Origin: Ignavibacteriaceae bacterium
GTDB taxonomy: Bacteria; Bacteroidota; Ignavibacteria; Ignavibacteriales; Ignavibacteriaceae
DNA: 5,232 bases
Assembly: GCA_023231105.1 (NCBI GenBank)
Contig: JALNWB010000227.1
Coordinates: 1-5,232 of the forward strand
Direction: 5' to 3'
The notes beneath the pieces were generated by a model, which saw only the letters and a program-made list of their open reading frames with translations, was not told where the DNA came from and did no database searches. A program made the position numbers and the translations under genes. This document shows positions 1 through 5,196 of this stretch, one piece after another; the first letter of the stretch is position 1, and each line of letters starts with the position of its first letter.

Positions 1-467
1 TCTATTTGGGGTGCAGTTTTATCGAAAGTGATCTTGAATACTTTTGTGTTTTGACTGCTATTTCCGGATGAGTCTTTAGAGAAAAGATATAATTCATTTA
101 AGCCTTCCTCCAGAGTCTTTTTAAAAACGTAATGACCATCATTTCCCACGACAGAATCCGATTCGTTACCGTTAAATTTCAGGGTAATTGTGGAACCGGC
201 CTCAGCATTGCCCTTTATTTCTATGGATGAATTTGAAGTATGTTCGGGCAAGGTTTCTACAAACGGAATCATGGGTGGTATCTGGTCTGTACTGGATTGT
301 GGTGTATCGGACTTTTTGATGTCGGTTATGACATTAATTACTTTGACTAGAGCTTTGATACCGACAAAAGAAAAAAGGACAACGACGGCAATTGACAGAA
401 AGATATAAATTAAAGTGTTTTTCTTGTTTTTTCTTTGTATGTTTCTGTTTCTGATTGAGTAATACAT
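1..467 (-). CDS. Membrane-anchored protein with bacterial Ig-like domain (N-terminal part, runs off left edge)
   Basis: Reading the minus strand from the ATG at 467-465 gives 155 codons with no stop up to the window edge, so the C-terminus is missing. Residues 1-17 are strongly basic and polar (many R, K, N). Residues 18-37 form one hydrophobic segment, so a type II-like membrane anchor with an outside C-terminus is expected. A linker rich in S, T, P and D follows. Residues ~66-153 have the pattern of a bacterial Ig-like domain: I-x-G-x-A-x-x-G-S near 84-92, N-D-G near 109-111, L-E-E-G-L-N near 119-124, D-S-S-G-N near 132-136, and a closing D-K-T-A-P at 149-153. The last motif often links tandem Ig repeats, so more repeats may lie beyond the edge. 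Such domains act outside the cell in adhesion, carbohydrate binding or as spacers; the exact role cannot be told. The start lies 8 nt after the 3' end of tRNA-Thr and has no Shine-Dalgarno sequence. The next in-frame ATG is residue 66, which would lose the membrane anchor. Confidence 0.85.
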   Translation of the reverse strand, partial: MYYSIRNRNIQRKNKKNTLIYIFLSIAVVVLFSFVGIKALVKVINVITDIKKSDTPQSSTDQIPPMIPFVETLPEHTSNSSIEIKGNAEAGSTITLKFNGNESDSVVGNDGHYVFKKTLEEGLNELYLFSKDSSGNSSQNTKVFKITFDKTAPQI

Positions 468-475
468 TTTGTAAG

Positions 476-548
476 AGCCTACGGTCGGATTTGAACCGAC
501 GACCCACGGTTTACGATACCGTTGCTCTACCAGCTGAGCTACGTAGGC
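476..548 (-). tRNA. trnT: tRNA-Thr (anticodon CGU)
   Basis: The minus strand folds into a complete 73-nt cloverleaf. The acceptor stem is GCCTACG with CGTAGGC. The D arm is GCTC/GAGC with an eight-base loop containing GG. The anticodon stem is ACGGT/ACCGT around loop ATCGTAA, the variable loop has five bases (GGGTC), and the T arm is GTCGG-TTCAAAT-CCGAC. The anticodon CGU lies at 515-513 and reads the threonine codon ACG. The discriminator base is U and no CCA is encoded after it, so CCA must be added after transcription. Position 32 is A, which is less usual than a pyrimidine. The downstream Ig-like-domain gene begins 8 nt after the 3' end, so the two are probably on one transcript. Confidence 0.97.
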
Positions 549-559
549 TAATTATATGT

Positions 560-565
560 ATTATA
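560..565 (-). promoter_or_regulatory. Probable -10 box of the tRNA-Thr promoter
   Basis: The minus strand reads TATAAT here, placing the expected transcription start about 5 nt before the tRNA 5' end. A second TATAAT lies at 556-551 but would start transcription inside the tRNA, so it is less likely. The -35 position (about 583-588) matches the consensus poorly, so only the -10 element is supported. Confidence 0.4.
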
Positions 566-566
566 C

Positions 567-588
567 AAAATAAAAGTAAGCTTTACTT
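567..588 (-). terminator. Weak AT-rich intrinsic terminator after the 78-residue protein gene
   Basis: On the minus strand AAGTAA and TTACTT form a perfect 6-bp stem around a three-base loop, followed by TTATTTT. It lies 15 nt after the stop codon of the small membrane protein and before tRNA-Thr. The stem has only two G-C pairs, so it would be a weak terminator at best. It overlaps the -35 zone of the tRNA-Thr promoter, so the hairpin may be incidental. Confidence 0.35.
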
Positions 589-602
589 AATAAGAAGGCC
601 AA

Positions 603-839
603 TTACTCTTCAAAATAACCTGCGTCTGTGAGGCAATCATTCAGTGCAACGTCAAAAGTTTTCTCTTCATCTATTTTTACAATATCTTTTTTCTGGACAA
701 GGTTAGCTGTCTTTTCAGCAATATCGGCACATGAAGCATAAACTACCTGGGGTCTGTAGTTTTTCCAGGCACCAATTGCCAATATTAACGATGTAAGAAT
801 GAAGATCGTCAGATACAATTTGCCTTTGTATTTCTCCAT
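603..839 (-). CDS. Small single-pass membrane-anchored protein with two ectodomain cysteines (78 aa)
   Basis: ATG at 839-837 and TAA at 605-603 give a complete 78-residue protein. The N-terminus (MEKYKGK) is basic, followed by a hydrophobic segment at about residues 8-25, then a soluble tail ending in acidic residues (YFEE). The layout predicts a signal anchor with the tail outside the membrane. The tail carries exactly two cysteines, C37 and C69, in a Cys-Ala-Asp-Ile-Ala and an Asp-Cys-Leu-Thr-Asp-Ala-Gly-Tyr context; a disulfide joining two helices is a reasonable inference. I do not recognise a named family and assign no function. No clear Shine-Dalgarno sequence precedes the ATG, and the promoter candidate would make the mRNA nearly leaderless. 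The gene is complete, on the same strand as both tRNAs, and diverges from the large nuclease-like gene. Confidence 0.7.
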   Translation of the reverse strand: MEKYKGKLYLTIFILTSLILAIGAWKNYRPQVVYASCADIAEKTANLVQKKDIVKIDEEKTFDVALNDCLTDAGYFEE

Positions 840-848
840 TAATTAATA

Positions 849-874
849 TTTATACACTTTTATGTTAAAGTCAA
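849..874 (-). promoter_or_regulatory. Possible promoter of the 78-residue protein gene
   Basis: On the minus strand TTGACT (874-869) is a 4-of-6 or better match to the -35 consensus, and TATAAA (854-849) resembles a -10 box. They are only 14 bp apart, shorter than the usual 16-18, which lowers confidence. If used, transcription would start a few bases before the ATG at 839, giving a nearly leaderless mRNA, which agrees with the lack of a ribosome binding site. Confidence 0.3.
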
Positions 875-1022
875 ACCAATAATTATTGTATGAAGGTTAT
901 ACAAATTTCTGTAACAAATCCCAAGCAAGGCTTTTGAAGCTAAATTAAGGTGAGAACCATGCCATCCCAGGCACGAAAACCCCACACAAGTCAACACGCG
1001 GGGTTACCGCTGTAAGAATACT

Positions 1023-1050
1023 TATAATTTGAGCTGTAATTTCGTATAAT
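1023..1050 (+). promoter_or_regulatory. Tandem TATAAT boxes, probable promoter of the large nuclease-like gene
   Basis: Two perfect -10 hexamers TATAAT occur at 1023-1028 and 1045-1050, 22 bp apart. The second would start transcription at about 1057, exactly at the base of the first leader hairpin, giving a leader of about 67 nt. Neither box has a good -35 element at 16-18 bp (ttataa at 1022-1027 for the second). Perfect -10 boxes can arise by chance in AT-rich DNA, so the call rests on position as well as on sequence. Confidence 0.4.
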
Positions 1051-1056
1051 TGTATT

Positions 1057-1087
1057 GAGGCTAAGCGACAGAATTTATATCAGCCTC
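1057..1087 (+). promoter_or_regulatory. Leader hairpin upstream of the terminator
   Basis: GAGGCT (1057-1062) and AGCCTC (1082-1087) pair perfectly over 6 bp around a 19-nt loop. The stem would be at the very 5' end of a transcript started from the TATAAT at 1045-1050 and sits 6 nt before the terminator stem. A hairpin followed closely by a terminator hairpin is the layout of an attenuation leader, but no antiterminator pairing between the two is evident to me. Confidence 0.4.
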
Positions 1088-1093
1088 TAAACT

Positions 1094-1118
1094 GCCCTTA
1101 CCTTTGTAAGGGCTTTTT
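1094..1118 (+). terminator. Intrinsic terminator or attenuator directly before the large gene
   Basis: GCCCTTAC (1094-1101) pairs perfectly with GTAAGGGC (1106-1113) around the loop CTTT, and TTTTT follows at 1114-1118. This is a standard Rho-independent terminator. It ends 5 nt before the ATG at 1124. The 3' arm also holds TAAGG (1107-1111), the only Shine-Dalgarno-like string near the start codon, about 12 nt from the ATG. The hairpin could therefore both stop transcription before the gene and hide its ribosome binding site. It could equally be the end of an upstream small RNA. Confidence 0.75.
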
Positions 1119-1123
1119 GGTAA

Positions 1124-4100
1124 ATGAATATGGAAAGTAAACGCAAAACATTAGCTCAAATTGTGGAAGATATAAGAAATTTGTTTACGAAATATTCTGC
1201 TAATGATGTGGCAAGTTCTTTATTTATTTCAAGTCTTTGGCTTCCAAATAATGGAAGCGGTATTAAACACTTATTGTGGACAACTATCTTTACTACCTGT
1301 AAACCTAACCAATTCAACAAGGGAGATAGAATCATAAGTTATATTGAGTTTAAGAATTTTTGTTCAGAACTATATAAACTAACTCCTAGTTTTCCTACAC
1401 TTGAAGACTATATCCCAAATTATGATTGGGGAACTGTAAAATTCCACCACAATAAAGTCAATTACAGAATTTTCTATGGCACAGAAATTAGCCATATCTA
1501 CGATTTTTTGATGGCTTTTCAACTGTTATATGTTTCGTTTGATAAAGAATACCTAGAATTATCTGGCAGGTCACCTGATTTTGAATTAAGACAATGTTTG
1601 TCAATTCAAAATAGGATTATTACACATATTGACTCTCAACCCTCTGAAGATAAATTAAACAAACTATCATTGGGGCATATAGAGGTGGCACAAAGAGAAT
1701 TCTGGTTACAAGCCATAAGAGTATTTGATACTTTGAGCAATACTGATATAAGCAATTTAGTTAGGAAAGAAGATTATGTTGTAGAGTTGGGAGCAGTCAA
1801 TAAGGATGTTTTAGACGAAAATGAATTTGGGAATAGAGCTTTCGAAGGATCTCTGATTCCTTTTTACTTTGTAAAGTATAAGGATAAATGTTTTCCTATT
1901 CTTCCCAGAAGGTATTCTGGAATATTAATAGATAAGTGGTCAAATTTGTTTTCAAAACATGGAGCACTGATAAAAAAAGATAAGTTCAGTTATCAGAAAA
2001 AGCTAACGTTTCAAGTCGCTAAGTTTCTGCAAAACCGATTCCACAAAGGAAGATTCTATCCAATAGTTAGTGTGATTAAAGATGGCGGAAGACCTCACGA
2101 AATATTGTTTAGCGGTTATATATTATCTGAAGATAAATTGGTGTTGATTTATGTAGCTGATCCTTATAACACAAAAGAAGCTATTCAAGCACAACTAGCC
2201 GATTTAACACCAAAACTAAAAGAAGCAGTAGCACTAATTAGTAAAGAACCCGTCACACTTGGACTACATATTGAACGCAAAAACGTAGTATATGAATCAA
2301 CAGTTCCTGAAAAGAAATTAAAAATTGAACTTTTTGTAATACTGCCACAGGCCACTAACAAGTTAATTCCAATTTCTGTTCCAAAAGATTTTACTTGGGA
2401 TATTGCTTTTATGGAACAGTTTCTCGGAGTGGTGGACGAAATAGAAGAACATGAAGAATTATCTGAGTTTATTGATTACTTGAGAGAGATAGAGAAAAAA
2501 GTTCATATCCCAATAACTACATTACTTGATAAATATGGATCATTTAAAGATTCATCAGGGGTGTTAGTTCCTGGTGCGAATGACCCCACAATGATAATGA
2601 TCGATTTGCAGTGGGGCACAGATTATCGATATAAATCCTTAAAATCATTTTGGGAAATATACCCAGAGGTTGATTTTCTTGATCATCCAAGAAGTTGGAG
2701 AATCAAGCAGGAAACCTCAACAAGGGTTAGGTTGTCAGCAAAAAGTTACTTGGGTTGTGCTATCCAGCTAAAGATTCAAAAAACAAATGTTTTTATTACT
2801 TCTCCCCTAGAACATCAGAAATACGAGCAAGGATCTTTATCTAATTTATTAATGGAATGTCTGGAGGATTATTTATCAAGGTTAGTCGAACTAATAAAAA
2901 GTCATGCATTTTTTCAGTCATGGAATGAGCTAGAGATAATTATCTTTCCAGATTCCTTGTTAGAAGGAGAGCGTTTTAATCACATTAAGCATTTAAATCC
3001 CCAGAATAACGTGTGGAAAAGTGATACAGGTTTTCCCAAACATTCATGTCCAGGAATTAGGCTTGTTTATAATTTCAGCAAGATAAGAGATTTATTCAAA
3101 GATTCCACCACAAATGATATTGAGATAGATTTACTTATCGAAATTCTCAGAGGCTTAGATAAGCATACTCCTGATCCTAACTTGCCGAAATTAATTGCCA
3201 AACTCGAGAAACATAAGGGGAAGAAACCAAGATTTAAGACGCTTTATATGTCTAAGGGTGTATCCTTTCCTGAATTTATTAAACCTGAAATCCCCACGAT
3301 GCACGACCACAAGCTTTCAAGGAAAACAGAGGCAGAGATAGCTCTCAAGCTTGGTATAAAACCTGGCAAATATAAACTTGCCAAAGCAAAAGAAATAATG
3401 AATACCCTCAGAAGAGAAATGGTAAAAGAGATTGATAGAGAAATTTCTCAATACGCCTATATCGAAAACATTAAGTATTTAATTACTAGAATTGATGCCC
3501 TTATTAACAAATTTGTAGTCGAAAAGATGCGCATAAAAGAATCTCTGAAGCACGAGGTTGATTTTGTTAGAGAAGAACACTACTCCGAAGCACACGAAGA
3601 ATATCTCTCTCAGCATAAAGACTATCGGTATTTACTTGAGAAGTTTGTGGAAATTAAACCATCTGGAAAAAAATTGCTAGATAGTAGATCCTTCCGTTAC
3701 TTAGTGGCTTTAGCAGACAAAATAAGCGAGATTTATAGTGCAAGTGATAATTTGAACTATGAAATATATCCAGTGGGTTTAACAATTGATAGAGACTACC
3801 TCTTTAAGGTTCATTATAAGGATGACCTCGATTCCATGCAGGTAGAATATAGTCAAGATCAAGCTAAAATTGATTTGGGATCAGTAGGTAATGAATCAGA
3901 TAGAGTTGAGTCTTCGATTCCTATCGAGGAGCATTTAGATAATTTGGATAAGGGTTTTAAGACAGATTTTGGATTTGGAATCAGAAATATGGTTAATATT
4001 CTTCAGGTTATGGCTGTTTGGCCTGGATATAATAAAAAATCCAAAGAAGCTCCATACTACAGTGCTACTGGCAAGGAAATCGAATCAGCAGCAAGCAAAG

Positions 4101-4888
4101 CTATAAAAGGCTTTGACGCAAAAGAAACGGGAGTATTACTTGACTTTTTAACGCTTAAAACCGAGGGTATGTTAACTGTAATTGGGGCCACAAAACCAGC
4201 AGAGGATTTGCCTGTATGGGAACACCAAAATAGACCTTATCGATATGCAATCAGACCTTTAGTATTTGACAAAGGCAAATATTATTGGGGACCTCACTCG
4301 GTTGAAAGGAGTGGTCGAGTGTGGGTGGGTATTACGACAAATGGAGTTCTGCCAGTTGATTTACCTGCTCCAAATGTTAAAAAGGTATTATCTTCAAATC
4401 AATTAGCTATAGAGAAAAGTTTAGAGGCAAAAGCCTTAGAAATAGTAAAACGCCATACTCAATATGCTGAAAGGGTTAATTACGGAAGAGGGACACATGA
4501 TCAAAGTATTGGGGAATATGATGTTCTAGCCTATTTACCACAAAAAAATATTTTACTGAATATAGAGTGTAAAGATATTATTGGTGCCTATTGTCTGAAA
4601 GATGCCAAGAGGATTAGAGATAGAATTTTTAGGTCAGAAGTTGAAAAGGGTAGAAAAGTTAAAAACCCTGGGAACCTCATTAAAGTTGAGAAAAGAGAAG
4701 ATTGGCTTCGTAAAAACGTAGCTACTTTTGCAAGTGTTCTAAACTGGCCTATTAAGACGAAGCCTAAAATTATTTCAATCTACGTAACAAGAATGGATTA
4801 CTGGTGGACCAAGTTTCCCCCTCGAAAGACAAATGTCGAGTTTTTGAGAATTGATTTTCTAGATAACTTTATCACTTCAATTAACTAG
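1124..4888 (+). CDS. Large protein with C-terminal PD-(D/E)XK nuclease domain (1254 aa), putative defence effector
   Basis: The gene runs from ATG at 1124 to TAG at 4888; a second ATG at 1130 is an equally possible start. About the first 230 residues look mostly helical. Residues ~230-375 are mixed, and 293-350 follow a helix-strand-strand pattern resembling a nuclease core without its catalytic residues. Residues ~730-870 are long, highly charged helices, probably coiled coil, opening with a Leu-Gly-Ile-Lys-Pro-Gly turn (743-748). Residues 945-1090 include F-K-T-D-F-G-F-G (945-952) and P-V-W...N-R-P...I-R-P-L (1030-1046). The C-terminus carries the nuclease signature: helix E1097/E1101, then G-E-Y-D (D1133), then I-E-C-K (E1148, K1150), and a later R-E-D-W-L-R-K-N (1191-1198). 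In the PD-(D/E)XK superfamily these acidic and Lys residues bind metal and cleave DNA (or, rarely, RNA). I see no Walker A, helicase, methyltransferase, HNH or RuvC motif and no membrane segment, so it is probably cytoplasmic and ATP-independent by itself. A defence role is inference from architecture and location. I know no gene name for it. Confidence 0.85.
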   Translation: MNMESKRKTLAQIVEDIRNLFTKYSANDVASSLFISSLWLPNNGSGIKHLLWTTIFTTCKPNQFNKGDRIISYIEFKNFCSELYKLTPSFPTLEDYIPNYDWGTVKFHHNKVNYRIFYGTEISHIYDFLMAFQLLYVSFDKEYLELSGRSPDFELRQCLSIQNRIITHIDSQPSEDKLNKLSLGHIEVAQREFWLQAIRVFDTLSNTDISNLVRKEDYVVELGAVNKDVLDENEFGNRAFEGSLIPFYFVKYKDKCFPILPRRYSGILIDKWSNLFSKHGALIKKDKFSYQKKLTFQVAKFLQNRFHKGRFYPIVSVIKDGGRPHEILFSGYILSEDKLVLIYVADPYNTKEAIQAQLADLTPKLKEAVALISKEPVTLGLHIERKNVVYESTVPEKKLKIELFVILPQATNKLIPISVPKDFTWDIAFMEQFLGVVDEIEEHEELSEFIDYLREIEKKVHIPITTLLDKYGSFKDSSGVLVPGANDPTMIMIDLQWGTDYRYKSLKSFWEIYPEVDFLDHPRSWRIKQETSTRVRLSAKSYLGCAIQLKIQKTNVFITSPLEHQKYEQGSLSNLLMECLEDYLSRLVELIKSHAFFQSWNELEIIIFPDSLLEGERFNHIKHLNPQNNVWKSDTGFPKHSCPGIRLVYNFSKIRDLFKDSTTNDIEIDLLIEILRGLDKHTPDPNLPKLIAKLEKHKGKKPRFKTLYMSKGVSFPEFIKPEIPTMHDHKLSRKTEAEIALKLGIKPGKYKLAKAKEIMNTLRREMVKEIDREISQYAYIENIKYLITRIDALINKFVVEKMRIKESLKHEVDFVREEHYSEAHEEYLSQHKDYRYLLEKFVEIKPSGKKLLDSRSFRYLVALADKISEIYSASDNLNYEIYPVGLTIDRDYLFKVHYKDDLDSMQVEYSQDQAKIDLGSVGNESDRVESSIPIEEHLDNLDKGFKTDFGFGIRNMVNILQVMAVWPGYNKKSKEAPYYSATGKEIESAASKAIKGFDAKETGVLLDFLTLKTEGMLTVIGATKPAEDLPVWEHQNRPYRYAIRPLVFDKGKYYWGPHSVERSGRVWVGITTNGVLPVDLPAPNVKKVLSSNQLAIEKSLEAKALEIVKRHTQYAERVNYGRGTHDQSIGEYDVLAYLPQKNILLNIECKDIIGAYCLKDAKRIRDRIFRSEVEKGRKVKNPGNLIKVEKREDWLRKNVATFASVLNWPIKTKPKIISIYVTRMDYWWTKFPPRKTNVEFLRIDFLDNFITSIN

Positions 4889-4995
4889 GCGTTGAGGAAT
4901 CGATTTACTTCCTTTGTTGTGTATTCTGGGTATTCGAGGTAATTTACCCAGTCAATCGTCCGAAAGCGTGACCATTTCTCGAGCAGAGATTCGAC
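4885..4995 (-). pseudogene. Coding-like 3' remnant converging on the large gene
   Basis: On the minus strand a 36-codon open stretch ends in TAG (4887-4885), which overlaps the TAG of the large gene. It reads like real protein: a basic and aromatic segment E-K-W-S-R-F-R-T-I-D-W, then Y-L-E-Y-P-E-Y-T-T-K-E-V, ending F-L-N-A. There is no ATG, GTG or TTG to start it, and an in-frame TGA at 4998-4996 closes it upstream. A second minus-strand frame is open from 5098 to 4952 (48 residues, no ATG), so a frameshift near 4978-4995 could once have joined the two. I do not recognise the family. It may be the tail of a gene cut off by arrival of the large gene, or a chance open frame. Confidence 0.3.
4926..4951. 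repeat. Inverted repeat with 7-bp arms
   Basis: CTGGGTA (4926-4932) and TACCCAG (4945-4951) are perfect inverted copies around a 12-nt loop, 38 nt after the stop codon of the large gene. No T-tract follows on either strand, so it is not a standard intrinsic terminator. It could be an mRNA-end stem for the large gene. Confidence 0.4.
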
Positions 4996-5052
4996 TCAGA
5001 TTACTTATTATTTTTTTAAAGGGGACCAATTTTTTAATATTTGTCTGAGTCG
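4992..5052. repeat. Inverted repeat with 9-bp arms and 43-nt spacer
   Basis: CGACTCAGA (4992-5000) and TCTGAGTCG (5044-5052) are perfect inverted copies; G-T wobbles at both ends could lengthen the stem to 11. The spacer is very AT-rich, with a run of seven or more T and a GGGGACC island. The pair sits in the gap between the large gene and tRNA-Gly. A recombination or protein-binding site, a relic of a mobile element end, or a long-loop RNA stem are all possible; none is shown. Confidence 0.45.
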
Positions 5053-5060
5053 GTTCCGAT

Positions 5061-5087
5061 ACTAATTCTCCAAAAAGAATAATTAGT
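5061..5087. repeat. AT-rich inverted repeat with 7-bp arms
   Basis: ACTAATT (5061-5067) and AATTAGT (5081-5087) pair around a 13-nt loop; a shorter alternative pairs ATTCT (5065-5069) with AGAAT (5076-5080). It lies 25 nt beyond the 3' end of tRNA-Gly. No T-tract follows the outer stem in the tRNA direction, so a terminator role for the tRNA is weakly supported. Confidence 0.25.
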
Positions 5088-5111
5088 AGATTATAAAGCT
5101 ACTCAGCCTTG

Positions 5112-5182
5112 AGCGGGATAGGGGAATTGAACCCCTCTCTCTACCTTGGGAAGGTAGCATTAAGCCGATTAACTAATCCCGC
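5112..5182 (-). tRNA. trnG: tRNA-Gly (anticodon CCC)
   Basis: The minus strand folds into a 71-nt cloverleaf. The acceptor stem is GCGGGAT with ATCCCGC, typical of bacterial glycine tRNA. The D arm is GTTA/TAAT, closed by a G-U pair, with a GG-containing loop. The anticodon stem is CTACC/GGTAG around TTCCCAA, the variable loop has four bases (AGAG), and the T arm is AGGGG-TTCAATT-CCCCT. The anticodon CCC lies at 5150-5148 and reads GGG. The discriminator is U and no CCA is encoded. It is a standard glycine isoacceptor, not the UCA-anticodon type needed for UGA-glycine codes. Confidence 0.96.
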
Positions 5183-5190
5183 AAAAATAA

Positions 5191-5196
5191 ATTATA
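5191..5196 (-). promoter_or_regulatory. Probable -10 box of the tRNA-Gly promoter
   Basis: The minus strand reads TATAAT here, putting the expected transcription start 1-3 nt before the tRNA 5' end. The -35 region is a poor match (TTAGGC at 15 bp spacing is the best I see). No coding sequence is visible between here and the right edge. Confidence 0.45.

Larger units (their letters stand above)
929..1118 (+). other. Hairpin-rich non-coding stretch ending in a terminator (possible small RNA or mRNA leader)
   Basis: This stretch has no open frame of useful length but can form a row of short stems as plus-strand RNA: 929-933 with 937-941 (loop TTG), 949-951 with 956-958 (GAGA tetraloop), 960-963 with 970-973 (TGCC/GGCA), 978-983 with 1000-1005 (AACCCC/GGGGTT), 1057-1062 with 1082-1087, and the terminator stem at 1094-1113. 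The segment 998-1001 can instead pair with 1007-1010 (GCGG/CCGC), which competes with the AACCCC/GGGGTT stem. I do not recognise it as tmRNA, SRP RNA, 6S RNA, RNase P RNA or a riboswitch class I know. It could be a free small RNA ending at 1118, the leader of the large gene, or partly chance pairing. Two TATAAT boxes inside it argue that the functional transcript may begin only near 1035 or 1057. Confidence 0.3.

Noticed and set aside
190..408. 72-codon plus-strand open frame
   Set aside because: It lies antisense to the Ig-like-domain gene, whose minus-strand frame is open for the whole stretch and has a clear anchor and domain pattern. The plus-strand translation shows no family features.
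840..1123. CRISPR array or tandem repeats in the 5' intergenic region
   Set aside because: No unit recurs at regular spacing; only short inverted repeats and two TATAAT boxes are present.
2153..2170. V-A-D-P-Y as a DNA methyltransferase motif (like D-P-P-Y)
   Set aside because: The motif is incomplete and there is no S-adenosylmethionine-binding F-x-G-x-G partner nearby; it is better explained as the edge strand of a nuclease-like fold.
1124..4888. The large protein as a Cas12-, TnpB- or Cas9-like RNA-guided nuclease
   Set aside because: The length fits, but no RuvC or HNH motifs are visible, no CRISPR repeats or cas genes are present, and the only nuclease signature is PD-(D/E)XK at the C-terminus.
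4975..5060. A tRNA fragment or attachment site from T-arm-like strings (GATTCGACTC, GGTTCC)
   Set aside because: No acceptor or anticodon stem can be built around them and they do not duplicate the ends of either tRNA in the window.
5112..5182. A recoding (UGA-glycine) tRNA
   Set aside because: The anticodon is CCC, an ordinary glycine anticodon, and no gene in the window uses in-frame UGA.
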